NCBI RefSeq assembly: GCF_024171525.1
Contig: NZ_JALJZY010000035.1
Span: forward strand, 1 to 13,503
DNA: 13,503 nt
Origin: Neisseriaceae bacterium HSC-16F19
GTDB taxonomy: Bacteria > Pseudomonadota > Gammaproteobacteria > Burkholderiales > Neisseriaceae
Direction of reading: 5' to 3'
In this document: positions 1 through 5,834 of the stretch, piece after piece
How the letters are laid out: every line of letters begins with the position of its first letter
Numbering within the stretch: position 1 is the first letter of the stretch
The notes under the pieces: model-generated
Told to the model about the DNA's origin: nothing
Database searches by the model: none
Seen by the model: only the letters and a program-made list of their open reading frames with translations
Program-made: the position numbers and the translations under genes

Positions 1-95
1 TGGTGTAGCAGTTACACTAGGTGGTGTAGCAGTTACACTAGGTGGTGTAGCAGTTACACTAGGTGGTGTAGCAGTTACACTAGGTGGTGTAGCAG
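1..95 (-). repeat. 21-bp direct tandem repeat, possible replication iterons
   Basis: Four identical 21-bp units (1-21, 22-42, 43-63, 64-84) plus a partial fifth (85-95); the array probably continues past the left edge. Each unit contains the dyad GTGTA-N5-TACAC. In the minus-strand gene every unit adds one PSVTATP heptad, so copy number can change without a frameshift. The lambda origin is likewise a set of iterons inside the O gene, so these may be origin iterons. They could instead be only a protein linker. Confidence 0.9.
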
Positions 96-375
96 CTTCG
101 CCACCATTTTCTAAAGTCAGGCGATACACATTGGTCAGGTTTTGACCTTTGCCAATGGCACGTTTTTCAATCTTCAGGTAGCCTTTCGCCGCCAGCCAGT
201 CGATATGTTCGATCGCCGTCTTCCTCGAACATTCCGCCGCCTCGGCGATAGATTGGTAACTGGGCCAGCATTCCCCTTTATCGTTGGCTTGGTCTGCCAG
301 CTTCAGCAGCACCAGCTTGCGAACCGAATTGCCCACCTTCAACGACATGGCCTTGGCCATTAACATCATGCTCAT
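1..375 (-). CDS. Phage replication protein with N-terminal winged helix (3' end outside window)
   Basis: The first 125 codons are present; the gene runs off the left edge. Residues about 15-85 form a helix-turn-helix/winged-helix domain (VRKLVLLKLADQAND, then SYQSIAEAAECSRKTAIEHI and KGYLKIEKR), the pattern of the HTH_36-type domain at the front of phage replication initiators. From about residue 95 the chain becomes heptapeptide repeats PSVTATP, encoded by the 21-bp tandem repeat. ATG at 375 was chosen because GGGAG lies 7 bases upstream and because its ATGA overlaps the stop of the 32-aa gene before it. It lies at the distal end of the cro side, where lambdoid phages put replication genes. 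Role in origin recognition is inferred from family and position. Alternative: a DnaD/O-like regulator without replication function. Confidence 0.75.
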   Translation of the reverse strand, partial: MSMMLMAKAMSLKVGNSVRKLVLLKLADQANDKGECWPSYQSIAEAAECSRKTAIEHIDWLAAKGYLKIEKRAIGKGQNLTNVYRLTLENGGEAATPPSVTATPPSVTATPPSVTATPPSVTATP

Positions 376-470
376 TTCCGTCTCCCAATCGCCTTACACA
401 TCCGGCGGCTGCAAAATTCCGCCAAGTCATTTGAGCGGCACAGCGCCCAAAACCAAAAACGTTCACGCAT
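372..470 (-). CDS. Small basic phage protein, 32 aa, coupled to the replication gene
   Basis: A 33-codon frame begins MRERFWFWALC and ends CKAIGRRK. A clear GGAG ribosome site sits 8 bases before the ATG at 470, and the TGA stop at 374-372 overlaps the ATG of the replication gene as ATGA, the usual arrangement for translational coupling. The product is strongly basic and aromatic, with no recognised domain. Its function is unknown; it may mainly serve to couple translation of the downstream initiator. It is short, so coding status rests on the ribosome site and the overlap. Confidence 0.5.
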   Translation of the reverse strand: MRERFWFWALCRSNDLAEFCSRRMCKAIGRRK

Positions 471-472
471 GG

Positions 473-500
473 TTAAATCTCCATTCCCCCGTGCTATGAT
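473..500 (+). promoter_or_regulatory. Putative moron promoter
   Basis: TTAAAT (473-478), 16-base spacer, TATGAT (495-500), 28 bases before the start codon of the gene at 529. A nested dyad (CGTGC 490-494 with GCACG 513-517, and ATGG 499-502 with CCAT 507-510) overlaps the -10 region and could be an operator or a 5' hairpin. The same TTAAA...TATGAT layout occurs before the gene at 1131. Confidence 0.4.
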
Positions 501-528
501 GGCCTGCCATCCGCACGGGAATATCTGT

Positions 529-978
529 ATGTCACTGTTTGAAATCCTGCTCAGCATGGCCAGCTTTGCCGCAGGCAACCTCACCATGTTTTTTGCCCGG
601 CGCTATATCGCCGCCATGCCCGAAATCGACATTTACACACTGCCGTTGCAGACAGACGGCGGCGAAGCCCTTATGTTTCGCGCAAGCTTCAAAAAAGCCG
701 CCTATGGCTATACCGTGCTGTCATTGCGTGCAGACAGGCCCATATACGGCTGCCGCAGCGAATACGATGCGAGCGGCGCAGTCGTTTACAGCATGGAAAC
801 CACCCCGCCGCAGCTCGCGCCCTTTTTCGTGCACGACCGCAACATCATCAGCGCCACAGACGAAGTCCTACGCTTCTGCACCCGCAGCACACAACCGCTG
901 CGCCTCACCTACTGGCTGCGCACCGGCGCCTTTCCCTACTTCATGCGCGGCAGCCGTCTAATCCGTCCACCACATTAA
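529..978 (+). CDS. Hypothetical protein, 149 aa, possible moron
   Basis: No family is recognised. The start MSLFEILLSMASFAAG at 529 is preferred over upstream ATGs because ACGGGA lies 8 bases before it and an acceptable promoter (473-500) would otherwise lie inside the gene. The N-terminus is hydrophobic for about 20 residues (SLFEILLSMASFAAGNLTMFF) and is followed by RR, so it may be a membrane anchor; the rest is soluble-looking with several aromatic and Cys residues (YGCRSEYDASG, VLRFCTR). It is transcribed against the flanking minus-strand early genes and has its own promoter, as expected for a gene expressed in the lysogen. The overlapping 140-aa frame in another register is low-complexity and was not chosen. 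Confidence 0.6.
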   Translation: MSLFEILLSMASFAAGNLTMFFARRYIAAMPEIDIYTLPLQTDGGEALMFRASFKKAAYGYTVLSLRADRPIYGCRSEYDASGAVVYSMETTPPQLAPFFVHDRNIISATDEVLRFCTRSTQPLRLTYWLRTGAFPYFMRGSRLIRPPH

Positions 979-1067
979 AAAACCGCTCACAAGGCCGATG
1001 GCAAACAGCAGTAGCAAAAACCAAAACACAGCTCATCCTTTCGGCGGGCATCCCACCCGCCCGGCGG

Positions 1068-1097
1068 TTAAAACGTCCGCTAACGCCGTGGTATGAT
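1068..1097 (+). promoter_or_regulatory. Putative promoter of the broken gene at 1131
   Basis: TTAAAA (1068-1073), 18-base spacer, TATGAT (1092-1097), 33 bases before the ATG. A GC-rich dyad (GGCGGG/CCCGCC) lies just upstream at 1033-1050 without a T-run. The promoter resembles the one at 473-500, suggesting that the two plus-strand genes arrived as autonomous units. Confidence 0.45.
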
Positions 1098-1130
1098 TGA
1101 ATTTCCACAAACAAACACCCACGGATAAAC

Positions 1131-1404
1131 ATGAAACTCAACCGGGATTTACAGCTCGAAATCCTTCGCGCCGTCACAGACGCATTCCCTGCTTCGCTTT
1201 ATGCCGACCAATTGGACGAAATCAGCGCCAAATACGCGGATAGAATCGGCAGATATTTCGCAGGCAGAAAAACAAACCCTGCTCAAAGCCCTTAAAGAAC
1301 TTCCGAGCGAAGCCCTAAAACATCTGACCACAAGGCTTGTTGATTCTGCGTTTGACAACCTTCCGGCAACCATTCCGCTGCTTGGAAAATTCTTCGGTCT
1401 TTAA
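1131..1404 (+). pseudogene. Broken phage gene (MKLNRDLQ family), internal deletion and frameshift
   Basis: From ATG 1131 the frame reads MKLNRDLQLEILRAVTDAF and on to about 1245, then loses sense and stops at 1295. The next frame, open to 1404, carries a convincing C-terminus: SADISQAEKQTLLKALKEL, then EALKHLTTRLVDSAFDNLP. Phage proteins with this kind of N- and C-terminus are, as I recall, well over 100 aa, while only about 91 codons of space exist here, so a central segment seems lost along with the frame; the joint lies near 1240-1260. The gene keeps its promoter and ribosome site. Function of the intact family is unknown to me. The 3' 112 bases overlap the convergent gene at 1292-1570. 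Confidence 0.6.
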
Positions 1405-1570
1405 CCGTCAGCCGGTATTCGAAGCGGATACAGCCAAAATCCAGCGGCAGCAGAAAACCCGGCGGCGGCTCGGACGCTCGTGCAGGGTCGGAAACAAACA
1501 GGCTGCCGTTTTCAAACCACAGCTCAATGCCGTAATCCGCCCAACTGTGTTGCGGATACCATGAAGCCAT
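1292..1570 (-). CDS. Hypothetical phage early protein, 92 aa
   Basis: No known domain. The product begins MASWYPQHSWADYGIELWF and continues with NGSLFVSDPAR and a proline stretch, then GFLLPLDFGCIRFEYRLTV. The start at 1570 lies 11 bases beyond the stop of the CII-like gene, with AGGA upstream, so it belongs to the cro-cII transcript; the longer frame extending to 1780 would overlap cII and was rejected. The last roughly 37 residues are antisense to the tail of the broken gene at 1131-1404, so this C-terminus may be a read-on into inserted DNA and the ancestral protein may have ended differently near 1404. Confidence 0.6.
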   Translation of the reverse strand: MASWYPQHSWADYGIELWFENGSLFVSDPARASEPPPGFLLPLDFGCIRFEYRLTVKDRRIFQAAEWLPEGCQTQNQQALWSDVLGLRSEVL

Positions 1571-1581
1571 CTCAAATCCTT

Positions 1582-1872
1582 TCAGTCTTCCGCTTCCAAT
1601 ATGGCCTGATAGTGTTCGATCATCTTTTCGGCCATAAATTTCTTTTCCGCCTTCGACACCGTGACCGCATCCGCCGGCACCACTTTCAAGCCCATGGCCG
1701 CCAGTGCCGTGCAGTACTGTTCCAGACGCTCTTCCTTCATGCGCGACAGCTGCGATTCCGACAGACCGGACACATCGCACACATGGCGCGCCGTCACCCG
1801 CGCAAGGGCGTGCAATATGGCACGCTCGTTTTTGCGGGCGCTTTCGTAAAGGGCGGCTGATAATTCAGTCAT
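1582..1872 (-). CDS. cII-like: CII-like phage transcriptional regulator
   Basis: A 96-aa protein beginning MTELSAALYESARKNERAIL. A helix-turn-helix lies at about residues 28-48 (TARHVCDVSGLSESQLSRMK), matching the lambda CII pattern of a short helix pair ending in SQISRWK; the C-terminal part is helical and charged (SKAEKKFMAEKMIEHYQAIL). Lambda CII is a tetrameric activator of repressor and integrase promoters. The gene overlaps the cro stop (ATGA at 1872-1869), exactly the cro-cII order of lambdoid phages. Identity to the CII family is inferred from this fold pattern, size and position; whether it activates or represses cannot be read from sequence. Confidence 0.75.
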   Translation of the reverse strand: MTELSAALYESARKNERAILHALARVTARHVCDVSGLSESQLSRMKEERLEQYCTALAAMGLKVVPADAVTVSKAEKKFMAEKMIEHYQAILEAED

Positions 1873-2048
1873 GGCTTAGTTCCGTAGATTTTTCGGTACT
1901 CGCCGGGGAATTTGGTTTTAAGAAAATTCATTTGTGCAGGCGGGATACGGCGCGTCTTCCATTGGGAAACAGCCCCTTTAGTGACACCGCAAATGCGGGA
2001 AACTTGGATAACCCCGCCTAAGGCATTGATAAATTCGATATGTTTCAT
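1869..2048 (-). CDS. cro: Cro-like repressor, 59 aa
   Basis: The protein starts MKHIEFINALGGVIQVSRIC and has a compact helix-turn-helix at residues 14-31 (QVSRICGVTKGAVSQWK) followed by RRIPPAQM, the hallmark of short Cro/YdaS-like proteins in which the recognition helix is followed by an IPP turn. GGAA lies 6 bases before the ATG. It is transcribed away from the cI gene from the promoter at 2078-2107, and its stop overlaps the start of the CII-like gene. Expected role: early repressor of cI transcription that favours the lytic path, binding the TTTAG-N4-CTAAA operators in the divergent intergenic region. Confidence 0.85.
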   Translation of the reverse strand: MKHIEFINALGGVIQVSRICGVTKGAVSQWKTRRIPPAQMNFLKTKFPGEYRKIYGTKP

Positions 2049-2059
2049 AGTCGTTCCAA

Positions 2060-2141
2060 GTTAGAAAACTAACCGCAAGTATAGTTAACTAAACATTTAA
2101 ACGTCAAGCACCCTAAACGCAATTTAGTTTAGACTGCTAAA
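2060..2141. promoter_or_regulatory. Three repressor operators between cro and cI
   Basis: Three dyads with a TTAG-N4-CTAA core: GTTAG-AAAA-CTAAC (2060-2073, perfect), GTATAG-TTAA-CTAAAC (2079-2094, on the cro -10) and TTTAG-ACTG-CTAAA (2128-2141, perfect, just upstream of cI). This is the number and placement of sites seen in lambda OR. The third site is placed to affect a cI promoter, for which I see only weak hexamers. Confidence 0.75.
2078..2107 (-). promoter_or_regulatory. Cro-side early promoter (PR-like)
   Basis: On the minus strand, TTGACG (2107-2102), 18-base spacer, TATACT (2083-2078). The spacer and -10 contain an operator, GTTTAG-TTAA-CTATAC. The same operator-on-promoter layout occurs at 4865-4893. 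Confidence 0.75.
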
Positions 2142-2163
2142 CGATTATTTATAGGATATTGAT

Positions 2164-2895
2164 ATGACTACGTTAAAAGAACGCTTACAGGAATTAATGC
2201 AAGAACACGACCTTAACACACAGCAGCAACTTGCTGATTTTGCAGGCGTATCAAAGGGATTGGTTAACCAGTGGTTTAACGGCATCACAGGGCTTGGAAG
2301 CAAACCACTGTTGCAGCTTGGCAAGAAAACAAACTTTTCGGCTGAATGGCTGGCACACGGCACGGGTCCGAAATACAAAGAAGCGGCCACCGTGCAGAAA
2401 ATCCGCCCCATAGAATCCAACGTTTCCGCCGTGGGCCAGATAGTCGGCTGGTCGGACGACACCCCGCCAGACCCGGAAGAATTTGCCCTCGTGCCGTTTT
2501 ACAAAGACGTGGCGCTGTCTGCCGGTACCGGCACCGTGGGCGAAGAAGATTACAACGGCTTTAAGCTGGCCTTTGCCAAGTCCACCCTGCGCAAATGCGG
2601 CGTGCAGGAAGGCAAGGCCGTGTGTGTGAACGTATCCGGCGACAGCATGGAACCGGTATTGCCCGACGGTGCCACCGTGGCCGTGGATACCGGCAGCCGC
2701 CATATCAAAGACGGCCAGATGTACGCCATCCGCCACGGCGAGCTGTTGCGCGTGAAAATCCTGCGCAAGAATGCCAACGGCACCGTACGCATTATCAGCT
2801 TCAATGCCGAAGCCTACCCGGAAGAGACCGGGGCATTAGGGGAAGAAGTGGACATTATCGGCCGCGTCTTTGCCAGCATGGTGCTGTATCCCTGA
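2164..2895 (+). CDS. cI: CI-type phage repressor, XRE domain plus S24 autoprotease
   Basis: A 243-aa two-domain repressor. Residues 1-65 are an XRE helix-turn-helix (QQLADFAGVSKGLVNQWFNG). Residues about 108-240 are a LexA/S24 peptidase domain: the self-cleavage site is Ala120-Gly121 (LSAGTG), the nucleophile Ser161 (SGDSMEPVL) and the general base Lys198 (ELLRVKIL). It maintains lysogeny by binding operators and is expected to cleave itself after RecA activation by DNA damage. The start has AGGA 11 bases upstream. The gene diverges from cro and is followed after 24 bases by the gene at 2920, with a DNA uptake sequence overlapping the stop codon. All catalytic positions are intact, so the prophage should be inducible. 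Confidence 0.93.
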   Translation: MTTLKERLQELMQEHDLNTQQQLADFAGVSKGLVNQWFNGITGLGSKPLLQLGKKTNFSAEWLAHGTGPKYKEAATVQKIRPIESNVSAVGQIVGWSDDTPPDPEEFALVPFYKDVALSAGTGTVGEEDYNGFKLAFAKSTLRKCGVQEGKAVCVNVSGDSMEPVLPDGATVAVDTGSRHIKDGQMYAIRHGELLRVKILRKNANGTVRIISFNAEAYPEETGALGEEVDIIGRVFASMVLYP

Positions 2896-2906
2896 GGCTG
2901 CCTGAA
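2895..2906 (+). repeat. DNA uptake sequence AGGCTGCCTGAA
   Basis: Perfect 12-mer directly after the cI stop. It matches the AG-simDUS dialect of Neisseriaceae, which promotes uptake of DNA by natural transformation. Confidence 0.8.
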
Positions 2907-2919
2907 AGAAAGGAATATC

Positions 2920-3747
2920 ATGGAATTGTCGGACTGGAGCATAACCATCCGCTACGACGGCATAGACGCCGAAAAGCACGCCGTAGAGCTGGACAGTTTG
3001 GGAGAATCCCTGCGCGGCTTCGCCAAAGTCATTGCCACTGCCGCGCACTTTGCCGCCACCCAGCAATACAACAAACGCAGCGATGCCCAAACAGTGCGTG
3101 TCTGCGCCCAAGCCACAAGGGCAAACTGCTTTTCTGTGGATACTGTTTTGGATTTTGTCCGCCAAAATCAGTTACTGTCTGGCTCTTTTGGCGTTATGAT
3201 GGCGGCGCTGCTTCCCTACATCTTTCACAGAAATGCCCAGAACAAACAAGAAATGAAACACCTGAAAGAAGCCTTAAGCGAAGCCATTGCCCAGCTTGGC
3301 AACCGCGACCAGGAAACATCGCTTGCCCTAATCGCCCTTATCGACAAAATGGCAGGCGATCTGCGCCCGTCTGTCCGGCAGGCAGTCGCGCCCATCGGGG
3401 AAAGTTGCGAGCGGATCAGCATCGTTCAAGACGGAAAAAACACCGGCACGATAAACCAAAACGACAAAGCGGAAATAGACCGCCTGGCCGACAACGAGCT
3501 TACCGGCATCCAAGAATTCACCGTCCAAATAAGCGAATTGGACAAGGTTAGAAAAACCGCCAAAGTAAACCTTGCCGGATCAGACCCGAAAGACCGCATT
3601 GCCGCAGAGATATTTGATCCGCAAATCAGCAACCCGGACAATCCCTATATCCGCGCCTTCTCAAGCGGCGAAACCGTCACCATACAGGCCAAAGCCAGCA
3701 CCAAAGACGGCGCTATAAAACGCCTGCACATATTCGATATTGCCTGA
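2920..3747 (+). CDS. Hypothetical protein co-transcribed with the repressor, 275 aa
   Basis: I recognise this only as a conserved unknown of Neisseria prophages. It starts MELSDWSITIRYDGIDAEKH, with AAAGGA 8 bases upstream. Residues about 85-102 are hydrophobic (LLSGSFGVMMAALLPYIF), possibly one membrane segment, followed by a long charged helix (KQEMKHLKEALSEAIAQL) that looks like coiled coil. The C-terminal 100 residues are rich in beta-type sequence. Being in the cI transcript, it should be made in the lysogen, where superinfection exclusion, immunity or anti-phage roles are common; this is inference from position only. A strong terminator follows at 3785-3811. Confidence 0.8.
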   Translation: MELSDWSITIRYDGIDAEKHAVELDSLGESLRGFAKVIATAAHFAATQQYNKRSDAQTVRVCAQATRANCFSVDTVLDFVRQNQLLSGSFGVMMAALLPYIFHRNAQNKQEMKHLKEALSEAIAQLGNRDQETSLALIALIDKMAGDLRPSVRQAVAPIGESCERISIVQDGKNTGTINQNDKAEIDRLADNELTGIQEFTVQISELDKVRKTAKVNLAGSDPKDRIAAEIFDPQISNPDNPYIRAFSSGETVTIQAKASTKDGAIKRLHIFDIA

Positions 3748-3784
3748 ACACCAGCCGCCCGCTAGTGCAGTTTTAGCTACACAG

Positions 3785-3811
3785 AAACCGCCTTCACGGC
3801 GGTTTTCTTTT
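3785..3811 (+). terminator. Terminator of the cI operon
   Basis: Perfect 8-bp stem AAACCGCC/GGCGGTTT with a 5-base loop, then TTCTTTT. Confidence 0.85.
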
Positions 3812-3984
3812 GCCCCTCAGCCGTCAATCCGCAGTTGACTACAGCCCGTAGCCGACTGTTAAGCAAGGCATGTAGACGAAACCCATTTCGCCGACATCCG
3901 CTAAAAGAATGATTTGCTTGAATAAATAAAACAAACAAGGGCGAACAGCCCTTAATCAAGATTGGGCGCCGGATAAGCAAGCCC
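3812..3984. other. Non-coding spacer between convergent transcripts
   Basis: No credible gene. Small dyads only: CTAC/GTAG near 3839-3852 and AAGGGC-N5-GCCCTT at 3938-3954. The segment separates the cI operon from the converging higBA operon. Confidence 0.5.
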
Positions 3985-4012
3985 AAAAAAAGCGGCAGCC
4001 CTCAAGCCGCCG
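3985..4012 (-). terminator. Terminator of higBA
   Basis: On the minus strand, CGGCGGC and GCTGCCG form a 7-bp stem (one G-U pair) with a 6-base loop, followed by seven T residues (3991-3985), just beyond the higA stop codon. Confidence 0.75.
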
Positions 4013-4018
4013 CCGTTT

Positions 4019-4300
4019 TCACACCGCCGCCGGATTCAGCGGCACCACATTATCATGCGGCTGCTGTTGCGCGTGCCACAAATCATGCTCGTACTGCATA
4101 CCCAACCACAGCGCCGCAGACGTACCCAGCATAATGCCCAGCCGCACCGCCATATCCGCGCTAATGGCCGCCTTGCCGTTCAAAATCCGCGACAGCGCCG
4201 CGCGGGTCACATCCAAATGCTTTGCCGCTTCCGTGACGCTGGTTTCACCCAGATATTCCCGCAGCACCAAACCGGGATGCGGGGGATTGTGCATATTCAT
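4019..4300 (-). CDS. higA: HigA-family antitoxin
   Basis: A 93-aa XRE-type protein starting MNMHNPPHPGLVLREYL, the characteristic HPG...REYL opening of HigA/VapI antitoxins. The helix-turn-helix is at about residues 21-44 (TEAAKHLDVTRAALSRILNG), followed by SADMAVRLGIMLGTSAALWL. HigA neutralises HigB and, with it, represses their common promoter. AGAGGAG stands 6 bases before the ATG, and the gene begins 12 bases after higB in the toxin-first order typical of higBA. The two palindromes at 4607-4652 are the likely binding sites. Confidence 0.92.
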   Translation of the reverse strand: MNMHNPPHPGLVLREYLGETSVTEAAKHLDVTRAALSRILNGKAAISADMAVRLGIMLGTSAALWLGMQYEHDLWHAQQQPHDNVVPLNPAAV

Positions 4301-4312
4301 TGCAAGCTCCTC

Positions 4313-4591
4313 TTAATGATAATCCTGATAGTCCACCACTTCCGCGTGACCGTCGGCAAAGCGGAAGGTCAGCCGCCAATTGCCGTTCACCTTCACGCTC
4401 CAGTGGTCTGCCAAGTCTCCGGCCAGCGGATGCAGATTCCAGCCCGGCGCATTCATATCCTGCGGCGCTGCGGCGTGGTTCAAGGCCATCAGTTGCAAAC
4501 GCAGCTTACCGGCATGCGCCGCCTGTATGCCCGCCTTGCTGCCCGTCTCAAAGAATTTTTGCAAACCCTTGTGCTTAAAGCTCTTTATCAT
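4313..4591 (-). CDS. higB: HigB-family toxin (RelE/ParE superfamily mRNA interferase)
   Basis: A 92-aa protein from MIKSFKHKGLQKFFETGSKA. The C-terminal block GNWRLTFRF (residues 70-78) followed by VVDYQDYH at the end is diagnostic of HigB toxins, which cut mRNA on the ribosome; Arg73 and the terminal Tyr-His are the expected active-site neighbourhood. A longer in-frame start at 4705 would include the promoter palindromes, so Met at 4591 is chosen; it has AAGG further upstream than ideal. It is the first gene of a two-gene operon with its antitoxin. The sequence is intact and should be active. Confidence 0.92.
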   Translation of the reverse strand: MIKSFKHKGLQKFFETGSKAGIQAAHAGKLRLQLMALNHAAAPQDMNAPGWNLHPLAGDLADHWSVKVNGNWRLTFRFADGHAEVVDYQDYH

Positions 4592-4606
4592 CGGCCATGC
4601 CTTAAA

Positions 4607-4652
4607 GTGTATAGCGTGACTATACACCCCGCACCGTATAGCGTCAATATAC
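4607..4652 (-). promoter_or_regulatory. higBA promoter with two operator palindromes
   Basis: Minus-strand promoter TTGACG (4647-4642), 17-base spacer, TATAGT (4624-4619). Operator 1 is a perfect GTGTATAG-N5-CTATACAC (4607-4627) over the -10. Operator 2 is GTATAG-N5-ATATAC (4636-4652) over the -35. Their centres are 27 bases apart. HigA binding to both would shut the promoter, giving autoregulation. Confidence 0.85.
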
Positions 4653-4820
4653 ACCCTCACCCCGCCCCAGTTCTCAAGTAATCCTTGAATACTGCCGCCC
4701 GTCAAATACCCGTCAAGTAAATATTACCCGCCCAAACAGCCGCTTAAGCCGAAACAGGCCGCTTTCAGGCAGCCGCGGTCAAGAAAATTCAAACTTTTTT
4801 CAGTTATAAATCAATGCTAT

Positions 4821-4893
4821 GTTTAGTTTTCTGAACTTTTTTAGTTTAGAGCACTAAATATTTCTTGACCTGTTTTGTTTAGTTTTCTATACT
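4821..4893 (+). promoter_or_regulatory. Rightward early promoter (PL-like) with three repressor operators
   Basis: TTGACC (4865-4870), 17-base spacer, TATACT (4888-4893). Operators of the same type as at cro/cI: GTTTAG-TTTT-CTGAAC (4821-4836), TTTAG-AGCA-CTAAA (4845-4858, perfect) and GTTTAG-TTTT-CTATAC (4877-4892), the last embedded in the promoter exactly as at the cro promoter. CI should therefore silence the operon that begins here. Confidence 0.85.
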
Positions 4894-5139
4894 ACACCCA
4901 TCGAAGCAAAACACCGCTTCAGCCGCACGAGCCTAGACCTACCGCGCGGGATATAAAAAAGGGGTCGAGGCCAGTTTAAAAGCTGGCTGGCAGGGCCGAA
5001 AGCCAAGTGGCAGCCGCACAAAATTGCAGAAAACGGGCAACTGCCTACGGAAAACTGCGAGACAAATTTTTAACAAGGCAGCTTGGCAACAGGCTGCCTG
5101 ATTAAGAGTTTGACCACGACAATAGCAAGGAGACGCATC
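4894..5139 (+). other. Long structured leader of the rightward early operon
   Basis: About 240 bases of transcribed but apparently non-coding DNA. It contains CCGCGCGG, GCCAG-N8-CTGGC, and AGGCAGC (5076-5082) pairing with GCTGCCT (5093-5099). There is no T-run, so these are not simple terminators. In phages, leaders in this place often hold antitermination sites (nut or HK022 put), but I cannot identify one. Confidence 0.4.
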
Positions 5140-5400
5140 ATGCAAACCACCGCATTACGCCAAGCCCAAACCCTCACCGCAGCCCTGTACGAGCTGAAAA
5201 AATGGCTGCCTGAAAGCGAACGGCACAACCTGACATTTTTGCAGGAACACCTGAGCAACAAATACAACACCTATTGCGAAGTACTGCCGCAGCACATTGC
5301 CCTTGAGTGTGTGAAGCAAAGCATTGTTGCAGCCTGCGGCGGCACCTTCGAGCAATGGATCAGCTTCAATTATTGGCGCCTGCTTAACAAAGCAGCCTAA
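5140..5400 (+). CDS. Hypothetical phage early protein, 86 aa
   Basis: First gene of the rightward early operon. It starts MQTTALRQAQTLTAALYEL behind AAGGAG 7 bases upstream; the earlier in-frame ATG at 5083 lies in the leader hairpin and has no ribosome site. The protein is mixed helical with a Cys-containing C-terminal half (YCEVLPQHIALECVKQS, AACGGTFEQW). No domain is recognised. An attenuator-like terminator follows directly. Confidence 0.7.
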   Translation: MQTTALRQAQTLTAALYELKKWLPESERHNLTFLQEHLSNKYNTYCEVLPQHIALECVKQSIVAACGGTFEQWISFNYWRLLNKAA

Positions 5401-5407
5401 ACCACAC

Positions 5408-5428
5408 AGCCGCCCACGGGCGGCTTTT
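5408..5428 (+). terminator. Intra-operon terminator or attenuator
   Basis: AGCCGCC (5408-5414), loop of four, GGCGGCT (5419-5425), then TTTT counting the last stem base. It lies between two early genes with no promoter visible after it, so early transcription must partly read through or be antiterminated. Confidence 0.65.
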
Positions 5429-5443
5429 CACTGGGAGAAAACC

Positions 5444-5830
5444 ATGAACTGCAACATCGGATACATGTCCCCCGATTGGGGTATGGAAGACTACTACCGC
5501 CAGCTGGAAGAAGCAGACGCCATCACCTGCCGTGAAGAGCGCCTGCGCGAATACTACACAGACGACTGCCGCGCCATCGCCCTGAAAACCGTCAAGCCCT
5601 ACGCCTTGGCCAACGACAACGAAGGCGAAGACAGCTACTACCAAGAATGGGGCGTAGAAGGCGATACCGCCAGCTGGCACGACTGGCTGATTGAAGCCGC
5701 CTACGAAACCGGCTGCAACGAAACAGCCGAAACCATGGCCCTGCTCATTGCAGACGAAGCCGAATTTACCGCCTACGCATGGGCAATCGGCCAAGCCGAA
5801 AAACAACTGCCGCGCAAACAGGCTGCCTGA
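5444..5830 (+). CDS. Hypothetical acidic phage protein, 128 aa
   Basis: Starts MNCNIGYMSPDWGMEDYYRQ with GGGAG upstream; an upstream in-frame extension to 5324 overlaps the preceding gene and the terminator and was rejected. The protein is very acidic and rich in Tyr, Trp and Glu (LREYYTDDCRAIAL, EGEDSYYQEWGVEGDTASWH), a composition seen in DNA-mimic or anti-host proteins, although that is only a compositional hint. The last codons lie in a perfect DNA uptake sequence. No family recognised. Confidence 0.7.
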   Translation: MNCNIGYMSPDWGMEDYYRQLEEADAITCREERLREYYTDDCRAIALKTVKPYALANDNEGEDSYYQEWGVEGDTASWHDWLIEAAYETGCNETAETMALLIADEAEFTAYAWAIGQAEKQLPRKQAA

Positions 5831-5831
5831 A
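5820..5831 (+). repeat. DNA uptake sequence AGGCTGCCTGAA
   Basis: Perfect 12-mer containing the stop codon of the gene at 5444; the last residues Gln-Ala-Ala are encoded by or adjoin it. Confidence 0.8.
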
Positions 5832-5834
5832 ACC

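Noticed and set aside
1..95. CRISPR array
   Set aside because: Units are contiguous 21-bp repeats without spacers and lie in frame inside a protein gene.
1571..1780. Long N-terminal extension of the gene at 1292-1570
   Set aside because: It would lie wholly inside the CII-like gene in another frame; the internal Met at 1570 with its AGGA site fits the operon.
2595..3551. 318-codon plus-strand frame
   Set aside because: Arg/His/Pro-rich shadow running through the repressor and the 275-aa gene in another frame, with no ribosome site.
4592..4705. Upstream start for higB
   Set aside because: It would put the promoter and both operator palindromes inside the coding region.
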